64,000 nucleotides of DNA. Origin: Alkalihalobacillus sp. LMS39 (GTDB lineage: Bacteria > Bacillota > Bacilli > Bacillales > Bacillaceae_F). Below, piece by piece: positions 1 through 7,828 of this stretch (its first letter is position 1; each line of letters opens with the position of its first letter). The position numbers and the translations under genes are program-made. The notes under the pieces were generated by a model. The model was not told the origin of the DNA, did no database searches, and saw only the letters and a list, made by a program, of their open reading frames with translations. The DNA lies in assembly GCF_022812285.1 (NCBI RefSeq), contig NZ_CP093300.1, forward strand, positions 4,513,171 through 4,577,170, written 5' to 3'.

Positions 1-14
1 CGGAACAGATGTCC
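1..14. repeat. Partial palindromic repeat (last unit of an element cut by the window edge)
   Basis: The first 14 bases, CGGAACAGATGTCC, match the outermost unit of the four-unit palindromic elements seen at 3.4, 4.8, 6.0 and 7.6 kb. The other three units would lie to the left of the window. Confidence 0.6.
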
Positions 15-110
15 TTTGCGAAAAAGCTTGCCCCTATTTTTACACTCATATCGTCGTCGTACAAGAATACAATGATTATGAAGTACAACCTTTTCAAAGG
101 AGCAGACATT

Positions 111-569
111 ATGAGACAAAACACATTTCCCGTAAAAGGTTTAGCCATACTCATTGGAGGAATTTCACTTATCCTTCTCGTCATGTTTCTCATCCCATCC
201 GATTCACAACAAGCCAAGAAAACCATTCAACAATTTTATAAACATGAGCAACAATGGGATTTTATTTCCGCCTGGAATTTATTCCACCCAAAAATGCAAG
301 ACCGTTTCTCGAAACCTAGCTATTTACAAAACCGCTCTCATATTTTTATGGATCATTTTGGAGTTGATTCCTTTTCATTTTCTTTAGATAATCCAAAAAA
401 AGTCACCGATTGGACGATGACTACAGACGGTGAAGTTTTTGAAGTTGTTTACAAAGTAACCGTTACAAAAGAGTATAAGGGAACGTATGGAAATTTTTCC
501 ATTATCCAAGATGTTTACGCTACAAAAGAAGAAAACAACTGGGTTGTGTTATGGGATTACAATGATTAA
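111..569 (+). CDS. Membrane-anchored protein of unknown function, 152 aa
   Basis: I do not recognise a named family. The start at 111 is chosen because AAAGGAG stands about 9 bases upstream; an earlier TTG-initiated extension has no such site. Residues about 11-29 form one hydrophobic helix, and the rest is an extracytoplasmic domain starting with a helical stretch (AKKTIQQFYKHEQQWDFISAW). That start resembles NTF2-like or DUF4878-type small secreted domains, which is an inference from pattern only. It converges with the small gene at 573-731, leaving only 3 bases between the stop codons. Confidence 0.75.
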   Translation: MRQNTFPVKGLAILIGGISLILLVMFLIPSDSQQAKKTIQQFYKHEQQWDFISAWNLFHPKMQDRFSKPSYLQNRSHIFMDHFGVDSFSFSLDNPKKVTDWTMTTDGEVFEVVYKVTVTKEYKGTYGNFSIIQDVYATKEENNWVVLWDYND

Positions 570-572
570 TAT

Positions 573-731
573 TTATTTCACACTCATCTTATTGTTATCT
601 ATGTAGGGCGTCATTTTTACAACCATATCATTAATGACAGTTTTTGCGTCGATTGATGGGTCTCTGGCTATCTTCTGTTTCGCTTGCTGTAAGATTTGTA
701 ACAGTTCTTTTTCGGTAAATCTGTTGTCCAT
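573..731 (-). CDS. Small hypothetical protein, 52 aa
   Basis: A short open frame starts with ATG at 731, with GGAG about 7 bases upstream. The product begins MDNRFTEKELLQILQQAKQK and is mostly helical and charged, with no signal peptide or membrane segment, so it is probably cytosolic. The ribosome binding site and the tight convergence with the neighbouring gene argue that it is real. I do not recognise a family. Confidence 0.6.
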   Translation of the reverse strand: MDNRFTEKELLQILQQAKQKIARDPSIDAKTVINDMVVKMTPYIDNNKMSVK

Positions 732-880
732 GTTTGTTCTCCTTTTTCCCGTATTCCTTAAACAGGAATGAATCTGTTAAAATTGGAAGCACAATACAAT
801 TCTATTTTACTATATTACTACAAACTCTAGGAATTTTGGAAGAAAATTAGAATTTTCATTAATTTTATATATTATAAAAA

Positions 881-911
881 GCAAAGGCTTCTACTAACGG
901 GAAACCTTTGC
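881..911 (-). terminator. Intrinsic terminator overlapping the end of the 55-aa gene
   Basis: On the minus strand GCAAAGG pairs with CCTTTGC (7 bp) and is followed by TTTTT. The 5' arm lies inside the last codons of the gene at 894-1061. Confidence 0.7.
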
Positions 912-1061
912 TTTATTAATTTCAATTTCAAGTAACTTTTCTTGATGATTATATGCGTTTTTAAAATATGAACCTTTAGTTTTTGTATATTTACATTGAT
1001 TATATAGATACAAATTAATACGAATAAATAAAGAATGCCATATTTTTTTAATCGTTTTCAT
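894..1061 (-). CDS. Small basic protein under a c-di-GMP riboswitch, 55 aa
   Basis: A 55-residue open frame starts with ATG at 1061, with AGGAGG 8 bases upstream. The nearer upstream ATG at 1067 would sit only 2 bases from the Shine-Dalgarno site and is unlikely. The product begins MKTIKKIWHSLFIRINLYLY, with an amphipathic, Arg/Lys- and Tyr-rich N-terminal half, then a polar tail ending NKAKVSR. There is no clear membrane span. It is the only gene between the cyclic-di-GMP-I riboswitch at 1087-1187 and a terminator that overlaps its own 3' end, so it appears to be the sole regulated product. I do not recognise the family. A role in the motile-to-sessile switch is inference from the riboswitch alone. 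Confidence 0.75.
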   Translation of the reverse strand: MKTIKKIWHSLFIRINLYLYNQCKYTKTKGSYFKNAYNHQEKLLEIEINKAKVSR

Positions 1062-1086
1062 AGACATTACCTCCTAAATTCAACTA

Positions 1087-1187
1087 GGAATTAACAAGGC
1101 TTTGGTAACTGGCTGGCATACCCCTAAAGGCTTAGCCCCTATAGTTTTGCGTCACCATTTTTCAATAGTTTTGCCCTTCTCTATTCC
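1087..1187 (-). ncRNA. Cyclic di-GMP-I (GEMM) riboswitch
   Basis: Read on the minus strand, the segment has the GEMM-I blocks in order. These are GGGCAAA, a P2 hairpin CTATT-GAAA-AATGG with GNRA loop, GACGCAAA, a P3 stem CTATA...TATG enclosing AGGGGCTAAG, and CCAGCCAGTTACC (tetraloop receptor side). GGAAT at its 5' end can pair with ATTCC at its 3' end (P1). A sigma-A-like promoter ends about 10 bases upstream and the 55-aa gene lies directly downstream. Family assignment rests on established consensus. No scoring was run. Confidence 0.9.
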
Positions 1188-1196
1188 AATAGTATG

Positions 1197-1224
1197 ATTA
1201 TACTCATTTTATAATACCAAACAA
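1197..1224 (-). promoter_or_regulatory. Sigma-A-type promoter of the riboswitch transcript
   Basis: On the minus strand, TTGTTT (1219-1224) and TATAAT (1197-1202) are separated by 16 bases. Transcription would start near 1190, just before the riboswitch. Confidence 0.65.
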
Positions 1225-1377
1225 ATTTCCACATGATACTTTTGGACTATATTGGAGTATTTTGTCGAAACATGTCTTTGTTTTGTCTTTTACTGAAAGT
1301 TTGCTATGAAAATGTTCGTAATGTTATATACCCGCTGGTAAAATAAAGTAAACTACATTTCTTTGAAAGGGTCTCTT

Positions 1378-1764
1378 ATGAAACTAAATAAAATCCATCA
1401 CATTGCCATCATCTGTTCAGACTATGAAAAGTCGAAAACGTTTTACACAGAGGTATTAGGTCTTTCCATTATTCAAGAAAAGTACCGCAAAGACCGCGAT
1501 TCCTATAAATTAGATTTAGCGGTCAATGGTGAGTATCAAATCGAACTTTTTTCCTTTCCAGATAGTCCAAATAGACTATCGTATCCAGAGGCTGTTGGAC
1601 TACGTCATTTAGCTTTTGAAGTTAACTCTGTAGAAGAAGCGAAACAAGAATTAGAAGGAAAAAGTGTCATTGTAGAAGCGGTTCGGACTGATGAAACGAC
1701 AGGCAAACGATTTACGTTTTTCTCTGATCCGGATGGATTGCCAATTGAATTGTATGAGAAATAA
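1378..1764 (+). CDS. VOC-family (glyoxalase-like) protein, 128 aa
   Basis: The product begins MKLNKIHHIAIICSDYEKSK and is one vicinal-oxygen-chelate fold made of two beta-alpha-beta-beta-beta modules. It is close in length and pattern to the YaeR/GloA2-like metalloenzymes. Likely metal ligands visible are His8 (HHIAI), the Glu of QIELF, the His of RHLAF and the Glu of PIELYEK near the C-terminus. ATG at 1378 is preferred over a TTG at 1363 because AAAGG lies 7 bases upstream. The substrate is unknown. The assignment as a VOC metalloenzyme is good, but glyoxalase I activity is not shown. Confidence 0.85.
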   Translation: MKLNKIHHIAIICSDYEKSKTFYTEVLGLSIIQEKYRKDRDSYKLDLAVNGEYQIELFSFPDSPNRLSYPEAVGLRHLAFEVNSVEEAKQELEGKSVIVEAVRTDETTGKRFTFFSDPDGLPIELYEK

Positions 1765-1770
1765 GAAGAA

Positions 1771-1803
1771 ACCCCAAAAGGCCTGTTATAAACCTTTTGG
1801 GGT
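1771..1803. terminator. Bidirectional intrinsic terminator
   Basis: ACCCCAAAAGG pairs with CCTTTTGGGGT around a 11-base loop, between the converging genes at 1378-1764 and 1809-3320. Confidence 0.8.
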
Positions 1804-1808
1804 TAGCT

Positions 1809-3320
1809 CTATCGTTGAACATAATAATCAAAATAAAACTTCCCATTTATCTCTTCAAAATACAACGTAAATCGGAAATCTCCATCATCACGACTCACAT
1901 CTACACTACGCTCTGATGCCAATCGAATCTCAAATTCATAGAACCCTTTCATAAAAGCATCATCTTTATCAAATTCATAATTGAAATTCCATGTTGGGTA
2001 CAGATCATTTTCCGGGTCGGGCAGTAGCGATGAAAAATACTCTTGGTCCTTAAATGTCATCGAGTAGAGAAACATTTTCGCTGCCCCAACAAGATGCTCC
2101 TGTGCAAAAATTTCATCCATTGCATATAACTCTGACTCATAGTTATTCAGCAAATCACCTAACGTAATGGATTGTCCTCCTGAAAAAATCTCATCGTACA
2201 TCGCAAATAACTCTGTAAAGTCTTCAGCATAACCAACTCCACCTGTATTCGCATATTGTTCCTCATACAACTGTTGTTCTGTTGCCACATTATCAAGGGT
2301 TGAAATACCAAGCCAATATTGACCCTCGTTAAAGGTAAAACTATATAATTGATTTCCAATAATACTATAGTAACCATCTACTCGAATTCCCGTCTCCACA
2401 GGCTGGCCACCAGTCGTTGGAATCCGATACAACCAATAATCTCCGTATTCACTAAAATAAATATACTCCCCAGCTACATTCGGAGTGGAATACCCATATA
2501 CATCCACTTGTTGCTGTGGTGTCAAATTCAATTCACCATATCCATCAAGCGTCATGGAGCGAATTTGATTAGATTGAATGTAATATATGGTCTCATCGAC
2601 CATTTGCATCGTTAACAAATCATATTGAATATCGAGAAATCGTTCTGTTTCATATTCCGGCAACGACAATGTTGCTTTCATTATCCAATCTTTGTGCCGT
2701 GGATGGTGGGTAACATAATATAACTGTCCATCTTTAAATGTATATTGGTCGACCATATTAGCCATTTCTGTAACATGTTCACCATCAGTATTCATAACAT
2801 ACAACGTATAATCATGGTTCTCCATACTATAAACTCGAAATGCAATCACATCGTCATAAACGAGCATTTGCCCTAAATTTTCATCCCCTTTAAAAAGGAG
2901 CTGCTTCTCTTCTCCATTCGACTTACTCTTCCATATATCCATTTGTTTCTGATAATAAACCCAATCACCAACAGCATTCAATTGAGTAATCACACCATCA
3001 TCAATGGTTTTCGGCTCAGCCTCTCCTTGTTTGTGAGAAAATAAATGTTGAAAATCACTATAATACACAAACTCCCCACTTGCCGCAGCAATCCCTCCAT
3101 TCATAAGATTGCCCACCGTGTTGCCAAGTAAACTAGCTTCTTGAACAACATGTTCACTTTCTTCAGACTCAACCTGTTCTTCCTCAATTTGAACAACTTC
3201 GACTGATTCAATTTCTAGCTCCGGCTGTACCTGCTGTTCCACTATTCGTTCCGTTTTCTCGCTACTACATGCGGCTAGGAGTAACAATAAAGCTGTGATT
3301 AGTATGGGTGTTTGTTTCAT
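1809..3320 (-). CDS. Lipoprotein with DUF5050-like beta-propeller repeats, 503 aa
   Basis: A type II signal peptide (MKQTPILITALLLLLAAC) carries the lipobox LAAC with Cys18 as the lipidation site, so the protein is probably anchored to the outer face of the membrane. A low-complexity acidic linker (residues about 20-65, rich in Glu/Val/Gln) follows. Then come repeated blades of the type YYSDFQHLF, WVYYQKQMDIW, LYYVTHHPRH, IYYIQSNQIRSM and IYFSEYGDYWLYRI, the pattern of DUF5050 propellers. The last 130 residues are a separate domain of unknown role. It is apparently monocistronic, facing the terminator at 1771-1803. No enzymatic motif is visible; ligand binding or envelope sensing is only a guess. 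Confidence 0.8.
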   Translation of the reverse strand: MKQTPILITALLLLLAACSSEKTERIVEQQVQPELEIESVEVVQIEEEQVESEESEHVVQEASLLGNTVGNLMNGGIAAASGEFVYYSDFQHLFSHKQGEAEPKTIDDGVITQLNAVGDWVYYQKQMDIWKSKSNGEEKQLLFKGDENLGQMLVYDDVIAFRVYSMENHDYTLYVMNTDGEHVTEMANMVDQYTFKDGQLYYVTHHPRHKDWIMKATLSLPEYETERFLDIQYDLLTMQMVDETIYYIQSNQIRSMTLDGYGELNLTPQQQVDVYGYSTPNVAGEYIYFSEYGDYWLYRIPTTGGQPVETGIRVDGYYSIIGNQLYSFTFNEGQYWLGISTLDNVATEQQLYEEQYANTGGVGYAEDFTELFAMYDEIFSGGQSITLGDLLNNYESELYAMDEIFAQEHLVGAAKMFLYSMTFKDQEYFSSLLPDPENDLYPTWNFNYEFDKDDAFMKGFYEFEIRLASERSVDVSRDDGDFRFTLYFEEINGKFYFDYYVQR

Positions 3321-3439
3321 ACCTGCTACTCTTCCTCTCTTCGTTGTCTGAACATCAACCTTTTACCTAAAACTATTTTACTATAAAAGCATCCTTAACA
3401 GGTACTTTATTTTTTCGAATTGAAAAATGCAGGTTTTTT

Positions 3440-3630
3440 TCGTTTCGGACATTTATTCCGCTATTTTAATAAAATCGTCTCTTTTCTGTATCCGTTCGGA
3501 CATCTGTTCCGTTATATAAGCTAAATTCAAAGGTAGTCACCCGATTTTCAGAGAGTAACGGAACAGATGTCCAATAGCATTCTCAAATGGACTATTTATA
3601 GGCTAATAGCGGAACAAATGTCCGTTCGCA
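3440..3630. repeat. Four-unit palindromic element, copy A
   Basis: Four 14-15 bp cores follow CGGACANNNNTTCCG or its complement. They lie at 3446 and 3497 (one orientation) and 3559 and 3610 (opposite), so start-to-start distances are 51, 62 and 51 bp. Each core is followed on its outer-facing strand by GTTA/GCTATTTTA-type sequence. The whole is an imperfect palindrome of about 190 bp filling the gap between two genes. Confidence 0.85.
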
Positions 3631-3676
3631 CACATAACAAAAACCACTAAGGTATACACCCTAGTGGTTTTTCCGT

Positions 3677-4801
3677 TTACCTTAACGACGCCCCACTTAA
3701 TATGTGATTTATCATTTTCATATTAAAATCACTATATCCCTGATCTTCAGCCCATTCCATCATATATTTGTGATCGGGATGGTTTGGATCTGACATAATT
3801 GCCAAAAACGATTCATACCCCGGTTCTCCTCCAACATCTTCAGGAGGGGTCCTACCTTCACCATCGAGGCACATCGCATGGTTGTATTCATAATCATCAA
3901 CAAACTTTTCCACAACAATATGATGCTCCCAGCCGTCTCCGAAATCGTAAATGTACACAATCTCAGCTGGTAAGTAGTCAGCAAGAATTTCGTCTGTCTC
4001 CATTTTTTGCGGGACACCTACATCATAGCTTAACGCTTCTTCTGTACACACGAGATTAACAGTTGGCTTTCGCTCTTTATTCCGCACTGCATTCGTTATT
4101 GCTGTTGGCTGGCTCTTAAAGATTTGAAACTCATGGAGATGATAATCGCTCCAGTCAAACACCTTTTGAAGGACACTATGTAGCTCCGGAAAAGAAATTT
4201 TTCGTGGAACAACGACTCGCCGCCACACTTTATGATTTTCTAAATTTAATGTCACATGTAACACAACAGCTTGTCCGTCAAAGATAGGAACACCTACAAG
4301 CTCTTTTAAATCTCTATACAGTTCTTTGTATGGATCAATGAAATCTTTCCCATCACCAGCTAACACACGACTCCCTTTTTTGCCAACAGCAGGTTGGACT
4401 ACAGCAGATGGAATAAGTAAATGTTCAAAATAGCCAGCATATTCACATGCTTTATTTAATCTAGCAACTGACTTTCGATCTTTCGTTGTGGTAAATGTGA
4501 TTTCTGTTGAGCGTGAAAGATACTCCTCAATGACCTCTTCTTTTATACCCTCTTCAAGCCAAGTTTCTCGAATCGCTTGAACAATGAGTTCACCAATTTT
4601 CGATAAGTCTTTCGCTTTTAAACCGTGTAACACTAGGACATAGCGATTGCTATCATTCATGAGAACTACCGTTTTTTTCCTTGCCATCGTAACTAGGTTT
4701 GCATGCCACGAAAGCAATGGTAGCTGTTGTTGTTCCTCTGTTACAGGATCTGGTTTTATTTTTAGTTCTGTTAATAGTTTTTTTGTACATTGAATGAGCA
4801 A
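3677..4801 (-). CDS. pRiA4b ORF-3-like domain protein, 374 aa
   Basis: The C-terminal half (from about residue 185) matches the plasmid pRiA4b ORF-3 (IS1096/TnpR-passenger) family, with WRRVVVPRKISFPELHSVLQ, a Trp/His-rich segment DWSDYHLHEFQIF, YIYDFGDGWEHHI and the closing PPEDVGGEPGYESFL. The N-terminal part, starting MLIQCTKKLL, resembles the DUF6933-type domain (weaker recognition). TTG at 4801 is chosen because GGAGG stands 8 bases upstream and the same residue starts the paralogue. A TTG at 4816 overlaps the Shine-Dalgarno site. It lies between repeat copies A and B and has a broken tandem paralogue at 5037-6011. The molecular function is unknown for the family. Despite its name in databases it is not a transposase. 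Confidence 0.8.
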   Translation of the reverse strand: MLIQCTKKLLTELKIKPDPVTEEQQQLPLLSWHANLVTMARKKTVVLMNDSNRYVLVLHGLKAKDLSKIGELIVQAIRETWLEEGIKEEVIEEYLSRSTEITFTTTKDRKSVARLNKACEYAGYFEHLLIPSAVVQPAVGKKGSRVLAGDGKDFIDPYKELYRDLKELVGVPIFDGQAVVLHVTLNLENHKVWRRVVVPRKISFPELHSVLQKVFDWSDYHLHEFQIFKSQPTAITNAVRNKERKPTVNLVCTEEALSYDVGVPQKMETDEILADYLPAEIVYIYDFGDGWEHHIVVEKFVDDYEYNHAMCLDGEGRTPPEDVGGEPGYESFLAIMSDPNHPDHKYMMEWAEDQGYSDFNMKMINHILSGASLR

Positions 4802-4817
4802 ATGGAAAACCTCCAAA

Positions 4818-5008
4818 TTTCATATCGGACATATATTCCGCTATTTTACTAAAATCGTACCATTTCACGATCGTATCGGACACCTGTTCCGTTAATCAAG
4901 CTAAATCCAAAGAAATTCACCGTTGTTCCACGACTTAACGGAACTGATGTCCGTTAAATTTCTGAATTGCGCCTTTTTTAGCCTAATAACGGAACAGGTG
5001 TCCACTAA
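4818..5008. repeat. Four-unit palindromic element, copy B
   Basis: Cores begin at 4826, 4877, 4939 and 4990, giving distances 51, 62 and 51, identical to copy A. Sequence identity to copies A and C is also obvious between the cores, for example TTCCGTTA..CAAGCTAAA. It occupies the space between the intact and the broken pRiA4b-ORF3-like genes. Confidence 0.85.
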
Positions 5009-5036
5009 CACACAACCCATCGCTAAATTATCACCA

Positions 5037-6011
5037 TTACAACGCTAATTCTATCAGTTGCTCATTGACGCTAGTAATATTAAATCTTCTTACCTTTTGA
5101 CTTGGATCCAGCAACAACTCTATAGAGCAATCCATTGGGGACCCGCCTTTTCCTCCGGTGCAAGTTGGATAGTTCACATCATAATCATCTATCCGTTTCT
5201 CAATAGAAATATGAACTTCCCATGTTGTATCAGCATAATAGCAATACGAAATGTCTCCAGCTGCTAATACATCAGACACCCTAACTTCTCTTTCTTCATC
5301 TAAATTAGAAATAATAGACTCTTCGTTTTGTTTCCTCTTAAACTCATGCGAATGAACACTTTCCCAACCAAACAATATTTGGATGCCTTTATGTAAAGTT
5401 CTTAATGTCATTTTTTCAGGAACGACTACAGTTCTCCAAATGACAGACTTTTCTCTATCCATTGTTAACTAAAGAATTACAGCTTCTGGATTGAAGATTG
5501 AACCATCCACTAATTGTTCTACATCAGCATATAACTCTTCATTTGGATAGATATACTCACCTTCGTCATTCTCTACAGCTAACCGATTCAACGTTTGGGT
5601 GATTTCAAATTGGTGAATGGACGGAGCTATCAACTGCCTTTCTCGTAATACGACTTTGGCATGATCACACGCCCTTTCTAGCTTCATATCCTCTTCGTCA
5701 TGTATCAAAGTAATGTTGTTTGCTTTTGAAAAATAAGCATCAATTACATCTTGGCTAAGGTTTTCTTCAACTAACGCACTCCGTATCGCTTCAGTTATCG
5801 TATCGTTGAAAGAATTGAATTGTTTCGCCTTCATCCCAAAAAGTACAACGGTATATTGATTACTTTCATTCATTAAGATGATTGCATTTCGCCGCTCTAT
5901 TTTTAAAAGAGTAGCCCGCCATAAATACATCGGGTGCACCTCTTGAACTACTGGTTGCTCTTGTGGTTCTTTCATCTGTGATAATAGTTTAGTTGAGCAA
6001 TGAATTAGCAT
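5037..6011 (-). pseudogene. pRiA4b ORF-3-like gene split by an in-frame amber stop
   Basis: Two open frames (6011-5469, 180 aa, starting MLIHCSTKLL; and 5462-5037, 141 aa) are in the same reading frame. They are separated by one TAG codon at 5469-5471 followed by TTA ACA ATG. The peptides align residue for residue with the intact neighbour: AVIL-stop-LTMDREKSVIWR against AVVLHVTLNLENHKVWRR. A single base change therefore explains the split. The C-terminus is also shorter than in the intact copy and lacks its PPEDVGG segment. I call it a pseudogene. The alternatives are stop readthrough or two separately translated halves, but the second half has no convincing Shine-Dalgarno site at its ATG. 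Confidence 0.8.
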
Positions 6012-6025
6012 TTCGACCTCTCTCC

Positions 6026-6218
6026 TACACGTTCGGACATATATTCCGCTATTTTAATTAAATCCTCATTTTTCACTATCGTATCGGACATCTGTTCCGT
6101 TATTCAAGCTAAACCCAAAGAAAATCACCGTTTTTCCACGATTTAGCGGAACAGGTGTCCGATAGCGTTATTCGTCGGCCAATTTTAAATCGATTAACGG
6201 AACAGATGTCCGTTAGCC
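6026..6218. repeat. Four-unit palindromic element, copy C
   Basis: Cores begin at 6034, 6086, 6148 and 6199 (distances 52, 62, 51). It lies upstream of the broken pRiA4b-ORF3-like gene, in the same relative place as copy B upstream of the intact one. Confidence 0.85.
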
Positions 6219-6274
6219 CCAATGCCGTACCATGTCATGATACAACAATTCACACTAATTTTCCCCTAGTATTC

Positions 6275-7033
6275 TTACTTCCCCGCTGTCGCTTTATTGT
6301 TTTCAACCCTCATCATGATTAAAAACACAACTAAAACAGCAACCATCTTAGCCCCATTAAGCATAATCTTCGTATCTTCCTCAAGTGCCGAGCGAGTAAT
6401 AATAAATTCCGGCAAAAATAAAATGAGTGGTATGATCACCGCGACCCACGACTTACTCCATAATGCGAGTCCAACAAACACAATTATCGCAAGACCAATC
6501 CCAATAAAGCTACCAACACTTCCAAGCTGAACTGTTGGTGTGTCATAGCCCCGGTTTAGAAAAATCAGTGCAATAAATAAAACTAGGGGAGTCGAGCCCA
6601 CAACCCAAAACAAAAACCATTCTTTCGCCTTTCTAACTTTGGTACTTGCGACATTTTTAAATAAGATTGACGTAAATAACAACGACAACATGAATATTAT
6701 CGGATATCCTACTAATTGGATGACTGAATATTCAAGTTCACCGCGTATGGCGTCGCCCATGACAACATAAGAAAGGGCCCCTGCAAAAATAATCGGAATG
6801 TACTTCAGCAATCCTTTCACATCAATCGGCATTTCTCCTGCTAGTTCTTCCATATACTCTTTCGGTGTCTTGCCGATGATATCCTCCACACTTTTTCCAT
6901 CTCGCTCAGCTTCATGTAAATGATCTTCTAATTCACCAATGATGTCTTCAATCTCATTTTCATTTTTGCCACTCGAGACTAAATACAGCCTTACATTTTG
7001 TAAAAATTCACGGCTTTCCACTGAGATTTCCAT
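6275..7033 (-). CDS. HAAS-domain membrane protein, 252 aa
   Basis: The N-terminal 65 residues (MEISVESREFLQNVRLYLVS, then IEDIIGELEDHLHEAERDGKS and TPKEYMEELAGEMP) have the HAAS/DUF1700-like signalling domain pattern. About six hydrophobic helices follow to the C-terminus, which ends in a short basic tail. It starts 3 bases after the stop of the padR gene, with its Shine-Dalgarno site inside the padR 3' end, so the two form one operon. PadR plus HAAS-membrane pairs are common in Firmicutes and respond to envelope or lipid stress. The signal here is unknown. Confidence 0.8.
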   Translation of the reverse strand: MEISVESREFLQNVRLYLVSSGKNENEIEDIIGELEDHLHEAERDGKSVEDIIGKTPKEYMEELAGEMPIDVKGLLKYIPIIFAGALSYVVMGDAIRGELEYSVIQLVGYPIIFMLSLLFTSILFKNVASTKVRKAKEWFLFWVVGSTPLVLFIALIFLNRGYDTPTVQLGSVGSFIGIGLAIIVFVGLALWSKSWVAVIIPLILFLPEFIITRSALEEDTKIMLNGAKMVAVLVVFLIMMRVENNKATAGK

Positions 7034-7036
7034 ACA

Positions 7037-7363
7037 TTATCCTTCCTCTCCTAATAATTTATTGACACTAGATGCAATATCACTCCAGCGCTTTTTAAAT
7101 TCTTCTAATTCTTCATGTCCTTTTTCAGTTAAAGAATAGTATTTTCGTTTCGGTCCTCCAGATGGAAGTTCTTTTTGACTTGTCGTGACAAGCCCTTCTT
7201 TTTTCATGCGCAATAATAAAGGGTAAATGCTTCCTTCGCTCACCATTGTAAAACCATAGGCATTTAATTTTTCCATCATTTCATACCCGTACGTCTCCCC
7301 TTTACCGATAATAGAAAGTAGACACCCCTCTAATATTCCTTTTAAAATTTGACTAGAAGACAT
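7037..7363 (-). CDS. PadR-family transcriptional repressor, 108 aa
   Basis: Winged-helix PadR pattern: MSSSQILKGILEGCLLSIIG, YGYEMMEKLNAYGF, EGSIYPLLLRMKKEGLV, SGGPKRKYYSLTEKGHEEL. ATG at 7363 is chosen because AAAGGAG lies 7 bases upstream. Longer versions starting at 7447 read through the probable promoter. It probably represses itself and the downstream HAAS membrane gene through the 21-bp inverted repeat at 7386-7406. The short C-terminal helix classes it with PadR subfamily 2 (one dimerisation helix). Confidence 0.9.
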   Translation of the reverse strand: MSSSQILKGILEGCLLSIIGKGETYGYEMMEKLNAYGFTMVSEGSIYPLLLRMKKEGLVTTSQKELPSGGPKRKYYSLTEKGHEELEEFKKRWSDIASSVNKLLGEEG

Positions 7364-7385
7364 TTGTTTCGCTCCTTTGTAACAA

Positions 7386-7406
7386 CTATCTTGTTTTACA
7401 ATATAG
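7386..7406 (-). promoter_or_regulatory. Probable PadR operator
   Basis: An inverted repeat with arms CTATCTTGT and ACAATATAG (8 of 9 positions complementary, 3-base centre) lies 22 bases upstream of the padR start codon. It includes a TATATT that can serve as the -10 box. Operator function is inferred from position and symmetry. Confidence 0.6.
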
Positions 7407-7567
7407 TGGCGTAAAAAAAGAACTGCATAAACTATTTTGCAATGCAAGTTAGTTACAGTTTAGCATAGCAAGTTATAAGCTTCAAGCTAGTTTTGGTTAT
7501 TTTTTCTAGAAAATATAGAAAAGGGCTATTATGCCCCCTCCCCAAAGGCCGCTCTAATTGCTATTGG

Positions 7568-7760
7568 TTTCGTATCGGACATATATTCCGCTATTTTCTC
7601 AAAAACACCCTATTTCGAAAAGCTAACGGACATCCATTCCGCTATTTGACCAAATCCTACCTTCAAAACCTTCCTAATCCCTTACTTAGCGGAACCTATG
7701 TCCGATAGTATCCCGAAAACACCTATTTTTATAAAAATAACGGAACTGATGTCCGATAGC
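7568..7760. repeat. Four-unit palindromic element, copy D
   Basis: Cores begin at 7576, 7627, 7690 and 7741 (distances 51, 63, 51). The sequences between the cores have diverged more from copies A-C than the cores have. The rest of the gap 7448-7828 holds the padR upstream region and the terminator at 7786-7818. Confidence 0.85.
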
Positions 7761-7785
7761 ACATCCTTGTTCCCGCCAAAACGCA

Positions 7786-7818
7786 AAAAAGCAGAGCCGA
7801 CCAACTCGACTCTGCTCC
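7786..7818 (-). terminator. Terminator of the ABC-importer operon
   Basis: On the minus strand AGCAGAGTCGA pairs with TCGGCTCTGCT and is followed by TTTTT, 11 bases after the last gene of the operon. Confidence 0.85.
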
Positions 7819-7828
7819 TAATATTCCC

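Noticed and set aside
3440..7760. The regularly spaced repeats could suggest a CRISPR array.
   Set aside because: Cores are spaced at 51 and 62 bp in mirror orientation, occur in sets of four between genes, and no cas genes are present.
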